A stretch of DNA of 8,049 nt from an uncultured Alphaproteobacteria bacterium (GCA_937888635.1 CALARG010000040.1:1-8049); one strand, 5' to 3'; counted from the stretch's first letter, positions 1 to 6,073 are shown. Numbers and translations are program-made. The notes: generated by a model not told the origin, from the letters alone.

Positions 1-299
1 AGGCTGCCACAACCGGGACTGATTCTGGCACAGATACTGGCACGGGTGACACACCACCTGCATCCAACGCGCCTCAGGGCCAGGCTGCCACAACCGGGAC
101 TGATTCTGGGACGGATTCTGGCACGGGTGACACACCACCTGCATCCAACGCGCCCCAAGGCCAGGCTGCCACAACCGGGACTGATTCTGGGACGGATTCT
201 GGCACGGGTGACACACCACCTGCATCCAACGCGCCCCAGGGCCAGGGTGCAGCAACCGGAACTGATTCTGGCACGGGTGACACACCACCCCAGGGTGAC
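1..299 (+). repeat. 81-bp in-frame tandem repeat, 3 units plus a shortened fourth
   Basis: Units start at 1, 82 and 163 (AGGCTGCCACAACCGGGACT each time), and a diverged partial unit starts at 244. The period of 81 bp is exactly 27 codons, so copy-number changes keep the frame. Within each unit a 12-bp sub-repeat encodes GTDS, GTDS (or GTDT) and GTGD. The fourth unit has lost one 12-bp sub-repeat and the segment encoding ASNA. Near-identity of units 2 and 3 suggests recent duplication. The array probably continues to the left of the window. Confidence 0.93.
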
Positions 300-551
300 A
301 AAAAGAAGAAAAAAACGAACAAACGCACGCAGTTTGAAGCAGGTGCCACACAGGTACAAAGCCTGTCGCAAATGATAGAAACGGTTAAACAAAAGGAAGA
401 ACGTGCTAAAAAACCGGCCAACAAAGATGCTTGGAAACGTGCACATGAACAGTTGGCGACGTTACAAGCACAGGCTGACTTAAGCGAAGCTGAAAAACAG
501 CAACGTGCCGCTCAAATACTTGCCGAAGCAAATCGTGCAACACATGGTTAA
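1..551 (+). CDS. 3' end of a repeat-containing protein of unknown function (5' truncated by window)
   Basis: The open frame begins with the codon at 3-5 and ends at TAA 549-551, giving 182 residues; the true start lies before the window. The first ~99 residues are low-complexity Gly/Thr/Asp/Ser/Pro/Ala/Gln built from an 81-bp (27-codon) repeat containing GTDS, GTGD, TPPASNAPQ and GQAA. A run of five lysines (codons 300-314) follows, then ~75 residues rich in Gln, Glu, Lys and Ala that look alpha-helical, possibly coiled coil, ending in NRATHG. The repeat part resembles a flexible, disordered linker or stalk. The N-terminal domain that would reveal function is not visible. This frame is preferred over the other two because it stays open across both repeat and non-repeat sequence, has a sensible composition and ends just before a strong terminator. 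I do not recognise the family. Confidence 0.75.
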   Translation, partial: AATTGTDSGTDTGTGDTPPASNAPQGQAATTGTDSGTDSGTGDTPPASNAPQGQAATTGTDSGTDSGTGDTPPASNAPQGQGAATGTDSGTGDTPPQGDKKKKKTNKRTQFEAGATQVQSLSQMIETVKQKEERAKKPANKDAWKRAHEQLATLQAQADLSEAEKQQRAAQILAEANRATHG

Positions 552-564
552 TGCATGCGTAACA

Positions 565-598
565 ACTGCCTGTCCGAAATCAGGACAGGCGGTTTTTT
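565..598 (+). terminator. Rho-independent terminator of the repeat-protein gene
   Basis: The stem pairs 565-575 with 583-593, with core GCCTGTCC / GGACAGGC, a loop of 7 nt (GAAATCA) and a T-tract at 593-598. It begins 14 nt after the stop codon at 549-551. Confidence 0.92.
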
Positions 599-637
599 AT
601 ATTAAATGCAGATTGTAATAAATAAAAGTTTATGGTG

Positions 638-823
638 GTTGTTAGTGTAAGTTGTTAGTGATTAGTATCGGCAAAAAAACACGCATACCGTCATCCCCGC
701 AACGGCGGGGATCCATTGCCCCGCAGGGACAAATCAAAAATGTCTGCGACATATTAGATTCCAGCCTTCGCGGGAATGACAATTTTTTATTCTTTACAGC
801 CACTAACCACTTACACTAACAAC
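638..823. repeat. Nested palindromic intergenic element, outer inverted repeat
   Basis: The segment 638-660 is the reverse complement of 801-823 with one mismatch in 23 positions. Each arm is internally repetitive; the left arm holds two copies of GTTGTTAGTG. These arms enclose a second inverted-repeat pair at 691-780. The stretch 599-834 contains no credible gene, so this element is its whole content. It lies between convergent transcription units, and transcripts from either side could fold into a long hairpin. It may be a non-autonomous mobile or REP/BIME-like element, but no transposase, RAYT gene or clear target-site duplication is visible. Confidence 0.8.
691..780. repeat. Inner inverted repeat of the GTCATYCCCGC dispersed-repeat type
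   Basis: The left arm starts GTCATCCCCGC (691-701) and the right arm ends GCGGGAATGAC (770-780). Over 26 positions the arms are reverse complements with about seven mismatches. The left arm is itself a hairpin (CCCCGC, AACG, GCGGGG), and the centre contains another at 741-751 (TGTC, TGC, GACA). Repeats starting GTCATTCCCGCG are familiar as dispersed intergenic palindromes in many proteobacterial genomes. Assignment to that class is by resemblance only. Confidence 0.75.
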
Positions 824-830
824 TTACAAC

Positions 831-859
831 TAAAAAAATCCCCCAAAACGGGGGATTTT
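831..859 (-). terminator. Rho-independent terminator of the small lipoprotein gene
   Basis: The stem pairs 835-844 with 850-859 perfectly (CCCCC/GGGGG core flanked by A/T pairs) with a 5-nt loop. On the minus strand the stem runs into a T-tract (832-838). It sits 13 nt beyond the TAA at 873-875 of the minus-strand lipoprotein gene. On the plus strand the T-run is short, so it is mainly a minus-strand terminator. Confidence 0.88.
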
Positions 860-872
860 AAAATTAAAAAGA

Positions 873-1022
873 TTAACAACCACCTGTCATATTACCGATG
901 ATTTTTGAAACAGAAATATCTTTGTGCAACAAGAAATCATATTCACAATTACCTGATTTATAAGACCCTGTACATGCAGCCAATGTCAAAACGGCAAACA
1001 ATGCCAACATAATTTTTTTCAT
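873..1022 (-). CDS. Small lipoprotein, 49 aa, unknown function
   Basis: ATG is at 1022-1020 and TAA at 875-873. The product starts MKKIMLALFAVLTLAAC: a short basic n-region, a hydrophobic core and a lipobox LAAC with the lipidation cysteine at residue 17. The mature peptide would be 33 residues with two further cysteines, C26 and the final residue C49, flanking a YDFLLHKDISVSKIIG segment. The gene has an AAAAGGAGAA ribosome site a few bases before ATG, a near-consensus promoter (1054-1082) and its own terminator (831-859), a complete monocistronic unit that argues strongly for a real gene despite its size. It should be exported, lipidated and membrane-anchored; whether inner or outer membrane cannot be told. 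Entericidin-like toxins and structural small lipoproteins are alternatives, but no family is recognised. Confidence 0.85.
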   Translation of the reverse strand: MKKIMLALFAVLTLAACTGSYKSGNCEYDFLLHKDISVSKIIGNMTGGC

Positions 1023-1053
1023 GTGTTCTCCTTTTGGGTTATTCAACATAAAA

Positions 1054-1082
1054 ATTATACAGGAATAAAATCACGATTTCAA
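1054..1082 (-). promoter_or_regulatory. Sigma-70-type promoter for the 49-aa lipoprotein gene
   Basis: On the minus strand, -35 TTGAAA lies at 1082-1077 and -10 TATAAT at 1059-1054, with an exact 17-bp spacer. The predicted transcription start is near 1047, giving a leader of about 25 nt with the ribosome site. The -35 begins 4 nt beyond the yraN stop codon. Confidence 0.8.
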
Positions 1083-1085
1083 TAC

Positions 1086-1436
1086 TTATATCGCATTTTT
1101 TATATGGTGAACTTTGCGCCCACATACCGCAATAACATCAAATCGCGCATCGCCCCGCCAACCGGTATGCGAAATAAATGTTTCTGCCGCCCGCCGCAGG
1201 CGTACCGCCTGGCGTGGGGTAATCGCATCACACGCCAATTCAATGTTTTTTCTGTTCTTAACCTCAACAAACACGATAACATTTCTGCGTTTTGCAATAA
1301 TATCAATTTCCGCGCGGTTTGTATGCCGACCCGTAATATATCGTGTTTTAATGATTTTGTATCCATGCAGGCGCAAATACATCCGTGCCAGAAATTCTGC
1401 AAACAGGCCACGCGTATACGATGTATCAGAATGCAT
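1086..1436 (-). CDS. yraN: YraN/UPF0102-family nuclease-fold protein
   Basis: The product is 116 residues, the usual size for the family, starting MHSDTSYTRGLFAEFLARMYL. Family hallmarks are the early RG..AE..A...L...G pattern, AEIDIIA (usually GEIDLIA), VFVEVK about ten residues later, and ITPRQAVRLRRAA. The Asp of EID and the Glu and Lys of VEVK match the metal-binding core of the restriction-endonuclease-like fold. The cellular role of YraN is not firmly known; a link to DNA processing or recombination is inferred from the fold. The ATG at 1436-1434 is chosen over an upstream ATG at 1538 because the extra residues (WIWW and so on) do not look like YraN and would overlap the previous gene by 113 nt. 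The chosen start overlaps it by 11 nt and has AAGG nine bases upstream. It is the last gene of the VirB8-like operon. The first Gly of GEID is replaced by Ala. Confidence 0.88.
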   Translation of the reverse strand: MHSDTSYTRGLFAEFLARMYLRLHGYKIIKTRYITGRHTNRAEIDIIAKRRNVIVFVEVKNRKNIELACDAITPRQAVRLRRAAETFISHTGWRGDARFDVIAVCGRKVHHIKNAI

Positions 1437-2202
1437 ATGGTTTTGCCTTAAAGTTTTGGCGCGCAGATTGAATATTCTGTACCTGGTCGCTGGCGTTGCG
1501 GCCATTGTCCACCAAATCCAACGCACCATAATACGCAATTAACATCGGGTCATATGAATTTGTGCTGCTAATCCACCGGTCGGTCCCAGAATTTGGCGCG
1601 CCATATTTATCCAAAACATTTTGCCAAAATACCAATATTTTGTTTTCGCGCTGTTTGGCAAATTTATCGCCTGCGCCTTCCTGCTCATTAACATCATTGT
1701 TGTACACCACGCGCCACACGCGATTATCTGTTGCATTGCTGGTAAAATACACAACCAGTGTTTCCCCTGTATTTTCGCGTTCCAGGTGCATTTCAGACGC
1801 ATACATCAGCCCACGGCTTTTCGCCAGGCTGTTAACACAATTCGCCAACTCGTGTGGAATAACAATGCCTTGTTGTCTGCATTCATAGTCCAGATTATAT
1901 TTCCAATCCTGGTGTATTGTGTAAATTACGCTGTTTTTTTCACGCGGGGTATACAGCCCACCAATCGTATAGAATAAATGATGCACATCATCATACGACA
2001 TCCCCAGCATAACGCCCGCCAAATCAAAACCTGACACCGCCACCGGTTCTGCATCTGCATTTAATTCAACATCTTCAACCGTAACATCTGGTGTTTCGCT
2101 GTCAACAATTGCAAAATCATCAAAGTCTGCCGCACTGCAAACGGTCACATTTGCAACAATCAAAGGCATACAAAAAAATATCAGTTTTTTTAACACAATC
2201 AT
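1426..2202 (-). CDS. Secreted periplasmic protein of unknown function
   Basis: The product is 258 residues. MIVLKKLIFF starts a signal peptide whose cleavage is likely after CSA or CSAA near residue 24. Cys22 is not in a convincing lipobox, so a soluble periplasmic product is favoured. Residues 26-55 are strongly acidic and probably disordered. A segment around 59-73 (FDLAGVMLGMSYDDV) looks like the FDLAG..LGM motif seen in small exported alphaproteobacterial proteins, and residues 193-203 (WQNVLDKYGAP) look like a conserved helix. Two mature cysteines (C108, C122) could form a disulfide. The start overlaps the previous stop as ATGA (4 nt), and the ribosome site AGGAAG lies in the end of the previous gene, so translation is probably coupled. 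Its position behind two VirB8-like genes suggests a partner in the same envelope assembly, but that is inference only. Confidence 0.8.
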   Translation of the reverse strand: MIVLKKLIFFCMPLIVANVTVCSAADFDDFAIVDSETPDVTVEDVELNADAEPVAVSGFDLAGVMLGMSYDDVHHLFYTIGGLYTPREKNSVIYTIHQDWKYNLDYECRQQGIVIPHELANCVNSLAKSRGLMYASEMHLERENTGETLVVYFTSNATDNRVWRVVYNNDVNEQEGAGDKFAKQRENKILVFWQNVLDKYGAPNSGTDRWISSTNSYDPMLIAYYGALDLVDNGRNASDQVQNIQSARQNFKAKPYAF

Positions 2203-2846
2203 TCTTCCTGTGTGGTTATATCTTGGATACCAAAGCCAAACACTGCAACCGGATCCTGACCGGATTCCAGATAATATTCAATTGGTCGTCCATTAATTTC
2301 TTCTTTTAATTTTTGCCGATAAACAATTTCCATGTTCAAGACCCCGCGTGTGACCACCGGACTCAACGCCAGGTTATTTGGTTTTTCCCATGTTTTTAAT
2401 TCATATTCCACGCGCCAATACTTATCACTGCCCGGCACGGGGGTCACACTAACCAATGACGCTGTGCGCAACATACGCTGATTTGTCATTTCTTCAATCT
2501 CTGGCGCGATATTTTCCAACCAATATGCAAATACCTTTGGGGCTGACATTTTTTTCAGGGCGGTTTTGGCCTCCATTCTATTGGCCAGTTCTGCCAAATC
2601 TGGTGTCACATAGAAATATTCCGTAATATATTTATTCAGCAGCATATCGCGCAATTGGTCCGCGCTTAAATCATTTATTGACTTCAAATCACCTGGTCGC
2701 TGATAAAACAAGTTATTGGGTTGAAAAAAGAAAGTATCAACTGTTGCTTTATTGCCTGTATCATAAATCGCCCCCGCCAAGAACAACGCCCCGAACATCA
2801 GTGCGACCAATATTAATCCAGCCAAGAACATTATCAACTTTTTCAT
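2199..2846 (-). CDS. VirB8-like membrane-anchored periplasmic protein, second of tandem pair
   Basis: The product is 215 residues with one N-terminal transmembrane segment (about 4-28, after MKK) and a periplasmic domain. Size and topology match VirB8, the bitopic inner-membrane subunit that links the core and inner-membrane complexes of type IV secretion systems. The order of elements parallels the preceding gene: a helix with LLNKYITEYFYVTPD (69-83, compare FMRNWFLVTTE there), a late strand YWRVEYELKTWE (143-154, compare MWQIRAVVE) and a C-terminal DPVAVFGFGIQDI (198-210) where VirB8 proteins have an NP.G..V segment. It lacks the clear P[FY].V.V...TG motif, so it is the more diverged copy. 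The start codon overlaps the previous stop by one base (TGATG). The assignment is by pattern; another NTF2-like periplasmic domain is possible. Confidence 0.6.
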   Translation of the reverse strand: MKKLIMFLAGLILVALMFGALFLAGAIYDTGNKATVDTFFFQPNNLFYQRPGDLKSINDLSADQLRDMLLNKYITEYFYVTPDLAELANRMEAKTALKKMSAPKVFAYWLENIAPEIEEMTNQRMLRTASLVSVTPVPGSDKYWRVEYELKTWEKPNNLALSPVVTRGVLNMEIVYRQKLKEEINGRPIEYYLESGQDPVAVFGFGIQDITTQEE

Positions 2847-3541
2847 CAGTTCATCTTATATGCGTTAAAGTCTGCGACATAATATCCCAATGTTTGCGGA
2901 TATAAATCCGGATTTCGGCTAATTTGCGCATATGCCAAAATATTAATCGGTTGCGCAATACTGGATTCTACGACCGCACGAATTTGCCACATTCCGCCAT
3001 TTTCGCCAATTGCGCCAATCGGGATAATCTGCAAAGAATTCATACGCAACCCCAACATTTCGCCCGCCGTCACCGAAATCTGATAGTTTGGTACAACTTC
3101 TTGAATAAATCTGTTAAATATTTCGTCGCCTGCAATACAGTAAATCGCACACTTGCCCGTATCAACCCCTGTTTTATTTTTTGGGTTGCATTCCGTTGCC
3201 CGGTCACACGACTGCCATAATGCGGTATTTACTTCTTCGGTCGTGACCAAGAACCAATTGCGCATAAACTTTGCAATAACCGATTCCTGTAATGTGCGTG
3301 TTGCAGAAATTTCTTTGATTTCGTCGTGTTGATGTCCAACGATTTCCCATTGCCCGGTTAAATTATTCACAGAAACCAAGAACGGGTGAACCGTCACCGA
3401 CCGTTGTGTCCACAGTATCATGCCACATACGAATACAATCAGCAAGAATACCACCATAATCGCCACAGACACAAACCGGGAAACGACAATCCGTTTTCCC
3501 GCCGGGAATGCTGGTACTTCAAATCCGCCTGGATAGTCCAA
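2846..3541 (-). CDS. VirB8-like type IV secretion component, first of tandem pair
   Basis: The product is 231 residues: a short cytoplasmic tail with PGGFEVPAFP, a transmembrane helix at about 23-44, then a periplasmic domain. The segment PFLVSVNNLTGQWEIV (53-68) matches the strand after the membrane anchor in VirB8 proteins (P[FY].V.VD..TG). ESVIAKFMRNWFLVTTEE (86-103) corresponds to the first long helix, and LGYYVADFNAY near the C-terminus to the final NP.G..V..F strand. VirB8 is an essential nucleation factor of T4SS assembly. Four cysteines (112, 118, 131, 135) cluster in a polar stretch and may form disulfides. The start is TTG at 3541-3539: an in-frame TAA directly precedes it, the next Met is inside the membrane helix, and a GGGGGGA ribosome site lies six bases upstream. 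The gene follows a VirB7-sized lipoprotein, supporting the call. Confidence 0.65.
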   Translation of the reverse strand: MDYPGGFEVPAFPAGKRIVVSRFVSVAIMVVFLLIVFVCGMILWTQRSVTVHPFLVSVNNLTGQWEIVGHQHDEIKEISATRTLQESVIAKFMRNWFLVTTEEVNTALWQSCDRATECNPKNKTGVDTGKCAIYCIAGDEIFNRFIQEVVPNYQISVTAGEMLGLRMNSLQIIPIGAIGENGGMWQIRAVVESSIAQPINILAYAQISRNPDLYPQTLGYYVADFNAYKMN

Positions 3542-3543
3542 TT

Positions 3544-3567
3544 AAAATCCCCCCAATCCTGGATTTT
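3544..3567 (-). promoter_or_regulatory. Short hairpin overlapping the ribosome site of the TTG-started VirB8-like gene
   Basis: In the 27-nt gap between the lipoprotein stop (3569) and the TTG start (3541), the minus strand reads AAAATCC, 10 nt, GGATTTT. An alternative short hairpin is AATCC-A-GGATT. The G-run serving as ribosome site (3548-3554) lies in the loop and 3' arm, so pairing could partly hide it and make translation conditional. This is inference from geometry; the stem is only 7 bp and A/T-rich. Confidence 0.35.
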
Positions 3568-3568
3568 A

Positions 3569-3715
3569 TTATGCCTGATATACCATGATGCATGCACATG
3601 GGCTTAATTTCAATTCATTGTTATCAAAACCAACACCAACAGGTTCGCGGTCATAAACCTGGCCACAGCCTGCCAAGCATAACGCAACCAATAAACCTAA
3701 GAATACTTTTTTCAT
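3569..3715 (-). CDS. Small lipoprotein, 48 aa, VirB7-like by size and position
   Basis: ATG is at 3715-3713 and TAA at 3571-3569. The product begins MKKVFLGLLVALCLAGCGQV: a lipoprotein signal peptide with lipobox LAGC and lipidation at Cys17. The 32-residue mature peptide ends SPCACIMVYQA, with C40 and C42 in a CxC motif. AAGGAG lies about eight bases upstream of ATG, and a near-consensus promoter precedes it. It is the first gene of the operon, directly before a VirB8-like gene. VirB7 proteins are 45-60-residue outer-membrane lipoproteins, often encoded just before virB8, whose extra cysteine can pair with VirB9. Size, lipobox, extra cysteines and position fit, but no VirB7 sequence motif is clear and no VirB9 gene is seen here. 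The gene itself is well supported; the VirB7 identity is tentative. Confidence 0.8.
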   Translation of the reverse strand: MKKVFLGLLVALCLAGCGQVYDREPVGVGFDNNELKLSPCACIMVYQA

Positions 3716-3740
3716 CTACATACTCCTTCCGCTTTGATTA

Positions 3741-3770
3741 ATTATAAAAAATTTCTATTACCCCCGTCAA
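3741..3770 (-). promoter_or_regulatory. Near-consensus sigma-70 promoter for the VirB8-like operon
   Basis: On the minus strand, -35 TTGACG lies at 3770-3765 and a perfect -10 TATAAT at 3746-3741, with an 18-bp spacer. The predicted start is near 3734, about 18 nt before the lipoprotein ATG. The -35 begins 2 nt beyond the bamA stop (3775-3773). No terminator is visible between bamA and this promoter, so read-through from the bamA operon is also possible. Confidence 0.82.
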
Positions 3771-3772
3771 GG

Positions 3773-6058
3773 TTAAAACTGGGTCTCAAACGACAGCAAG
3801 AATCTTTGTTCACGGTCATAATCATTCATTTTCAACGGCCAACCCCAACTGAAATTCATTGGCCCCATTGGCGTATTCCAATAAATGCCAACCCCCGCAG
3901 ATGTTCTGATATTATCGTCAATGTCATTTCTGTATCTTTCTTCGTGCATGTTTGCCGGGTAATAGTCTTCTTGGGCCGGCGGTTTGCCCAACACGCCATA
4001 GTCCATAAATACAAAGCCCTTAATCTGATATTCGTCTGGGATAAAGATTGGGAAATTCAATTGTGTTGAACCGTTCAGTTTCCACAAACCGCCCAACGCA
4101 TATGTCTTGTACAGCCAATTTCGCGAACCAACACCTGCAACATCAAATCCACGCAGTGTTTCCCCGCCCAGGAAATAGCGGTAAACACGCGATACATAAT
4201 CCCCATCCAGTGGCTGAATATACCCGAAATCCAGCGATGAACGCAACTGCCATCTGTCATCCCAGAAATTAATCATTCCGATAATGTCTGCACTGTATCG
4301 CATAAATGTTTCTGTACCTCCAAATCCCGTATACGCAATCCCCAGGTTTGCAACCACACCGGTATGCGTATTCTGTTGGAAGTTGGTATCCAGATTATGA
4401 TATCTAAAATAAGTCCCCAGTGTATACAGGTTTGCCTTTTGCCATCCTGAATCAACCTGAATATCATAGTTTTGGTCAAATGACGCCGACAATCTGACAT
4501 TCTGCGTCCAATGGTCGGTCAATCGCCATCCTAATCTACCTGCAACCATTAAACTGTCGCGGTCATATCCAAAACTGCCCAGTGATGAATAGTCATACAT
4601 TGTATACGACACATCAACGCCGCCTGACAATTGGCGACCAAACAAATATGGTTCTGTGAAACTAAATAATGCCTGTTTTTGATATTCCGCGATTGAGCCA
4701 CGCAATTGCACAACCTGACCACGTCCCATAAAGTTATTTTCCGTAATTCCGGCATCAATCATAAACCCATTGATGTTTGACCAGCCGAACCCGCCCGACA
4801 GTTCACCTGTTGGTTGTTCTTCTACCTTGATATCCAGGTTCATCATATTGGTTTCTGCAACGCGTGTTGGAACCATTTGAACATCTTTGAAGTAACGCGT
4901 ACGCATTAATTTCTGACGGCCTTCTTCAATGGTTTGCAGTGAAAATGGGTCGCCCGCGCGCATTGGTATCAGTTGTTCAATCACACTGTCAAATGTGCGA
5001 ACATTGCCCAATATATTAATAGTATTCAGATAAATGCGATTTGTTTTCTGAATTTTGAATACCAAATCAATTGTTTTATCATCGTCATTTTTTGTTGGCA
5101 CTGGTTCAACATTTATAAATGCATATCCGTATTCTGCAACCGCGCTGCGCAACGCAGACATTGTTTCTTCAACCTGGTCCACATTATATGTGTCCCCATC
5201 ACGCATAACAATCGCGTCTTCTAACACATCTGTTGGTACATCTGGGAATGGATTATCAACGGTCAGTTTGCCAAAATCGTATTTGTCGCCTTCGTCCACG
5301 GTAAATACAACTGAATAGTATTCACGATCTGGCGTAAATGTGCCGGCGGTATTTTTTACCTGAAAATCAACATAGCCATTGCGCAAATAAAACTGGCGCA
5401 ACATTTGACCGTCGTATTGAATACGGTCTTCGTCAAATGTGTCAAACTGTGACATAAAACGCCACCAGGCATGTTCCTGGGACAGAATTTCCCCACGCAG
5501 CGTCCGGTCACTGAACTTTTTATTGCCTTCAAATTTAATATCGCTTATCCATGTTGGATGCCCTTCGGTAATTTCATAGACAACATTTACACGATTATCA
5601 TCTAATTCAATTTTTTGTGGCTCAATCTTAGTGCCAAAGAACCCCTTGCGCTGGTATATGGTCAGCATGCGCTGCACATCCGCCCCAATAACAGACGCAT
5701 CAAATGATGTGCGTTCTTTGGTTTTTATTTCTTTCTTCAAATCATCAGTTGAAACTTCGTCGTTGCCTTCAATTGTCACCATGTTTACAATTGGTGCCTC
5801 GGTCACATTGATTTTCAGTGTGTTGCCCGTCATACGAACGCTGATTTTTGAAAAATACCCACTTTGTTCCAACTTTTTTGCAATTTCATTGCTGCGTACT
5901 TCGCCGACATTGTCGCCAATTTTCACATCAGACAATATGCGAATTGATTCCGCATCCATACGCTGATTTCCATCTACATCAATACGCGAAACCACCGCCG
6001 CCATCGCGGGCAGGGTGGTTGTTGCAAACAAACATGCAAATAATGAAACTTTTTTCAT
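3773..6058 (-). CDS. bamA: Outer-membrane protein assembly factor BamA
   Basis: The product is 761 residues, typical for BamA, the Omp85-family core of the complex that folds beta-barrel proteins into the outer membrane. MKKVSLFACLFATTTLPAMA is a signal peptide with cleavage after AMA (residue 20). Five POTRA domains follow at roughly 21-90, 91-167, 168-258, 259-339 and 341-414; several show the IxxxGN turn (VTIEGN, IKFEGN, INILGN). A 16-strand barrel fills about 415-761. The conserved loop-6 motif is present as LRGF (635-638), and the protein ends SFETQF, with the terminal Phe expected of a beta-signal. The ATG at 6058 is preferred to an in-frame TTG at 6073 because it gives a clean signal peptide and has AAGG five bases upstream. 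The gap to rseP is 15 nt, so the genes are probably cotranscribed. Confidence 0.97.
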   Translation of the reverse strand: MKKVSLFACLFATTTLPAMAAVVSRIDVDGNQRMDAESIRILSDVKIGDNVGEVRSNEIAKKLEQSGYFSKISVRMTGNTLKINVTEAPIVNMVTIEGNDEVSTDDLKKEIKTKERTSFDASVIGADVQRMLTIYQRKGFFGTKIEPQKIELDDNRVNVVYEITEGHPTWISDIKFEGNKKFSDRTLRGEILSQEHAWWRFMSQFDTFDEDRIQYDGQMLRQFYLRNGYVDFQVKNTAGTFTPDREYYSVVFTVDEGDKYDFGKLTVDNPFPDVPTDVLEDAIVMRDGDTYNVDQVEETMSALRSAVAEYGYAFINVEPVPTKNDDDKTIDLVFKIQKTNRIYLNTINILGNVRTFDSVIEQLIPMRAGDPFSLQTIEEGRQKLMRTRYFKDVQMVPTRVAETNMMNLDIKVEEQPTGELSGGFGWSNINGFMIDAGITENNFMGRGQVVQLRGSIAEYQKQALFSFTEPYLFGRQLSGGVDVSYTMYDYSSLGSFGYDRDSLMVAGRLGWRLTDHWTQNVRLSASFDQNYDIQVDSGWQKANLYTLGTYFRYHNLDTNFQQNTHTGVVANLGIAYTGFGGTETFMRYSADIIGMINFWDDRWQLRSSLDFGYIQPLDGDYVSRVYRYFLGGETLRGFDVAGVGSRNWLYKTYALGGLWKLNGSTQLNFPIFIPDEYQIKGFVFMDYGVLGKPPAQEDYYPANMHEERYRNDIDDNIRTSAGVGIYWNTPMGPMNFSWGWPLKMNDYDREQRFLLSFETQF

Positions 6059-6063
6059 ATTAA

Positions 6064-6067
6064 CCTT
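6064..6067 (-). promoter_or_regulatory. Ribosome binding site that sets the bamA start
   Basis: AAGG on the minus strand ends five bases before the ATG at 6058. It lies inside the stretch that would be coding if the TTG at 6073 were the start, and so argues for the ATG. Confidence 0.6.
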
Positions 6068-6073
6068 ATCCAA

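Noticed and set aside
1..299. CRISPR-like array
   Set aside because: The repeats are contiguous with no unique spacers and lie in a coding frame.
300..316. A-rich run as a programmed frameshift site
   Set aside because: The zero frame continues normally to a stop before a terminator, and the alternative frame gives no meaningful protein.
46..375. Plus-strand frame encoding a repeated THHLHPTR/ARLPQPGLILGRI peptide
   Set aside because: It is the repeat array read in another frame. The frame ending at 549-551 stays open through repeat and unique sequence and is followed by a terminator.
74..424. Minus-strand open frame across the repeats
   Set aside because: Antisense shadow of the repeat; its length is explained by the 81-bp (multiple of three) period. 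No ribosome site or supporting context.
1437..1538. N-terminal extension of YraN to the ATG at 1538
   Set aside because: The added residues do not resemble YraN, and the extension would overlap the preceding gene by 113 nt. The ATG at 1436 has a ribosome site and gives family-typical length.
1023..1542. Plus-strand open frames opposite yraN
   Set aside because: Antisense shadows; the minus strand has clear family motifs and start signals.
6059..6073. TTG start for BamA at 6073
   Set aside because: It lies directly after the rseP stop, leaves the ribosome site inside the coding region and adds five residues before an otherwise standard signal peptide.
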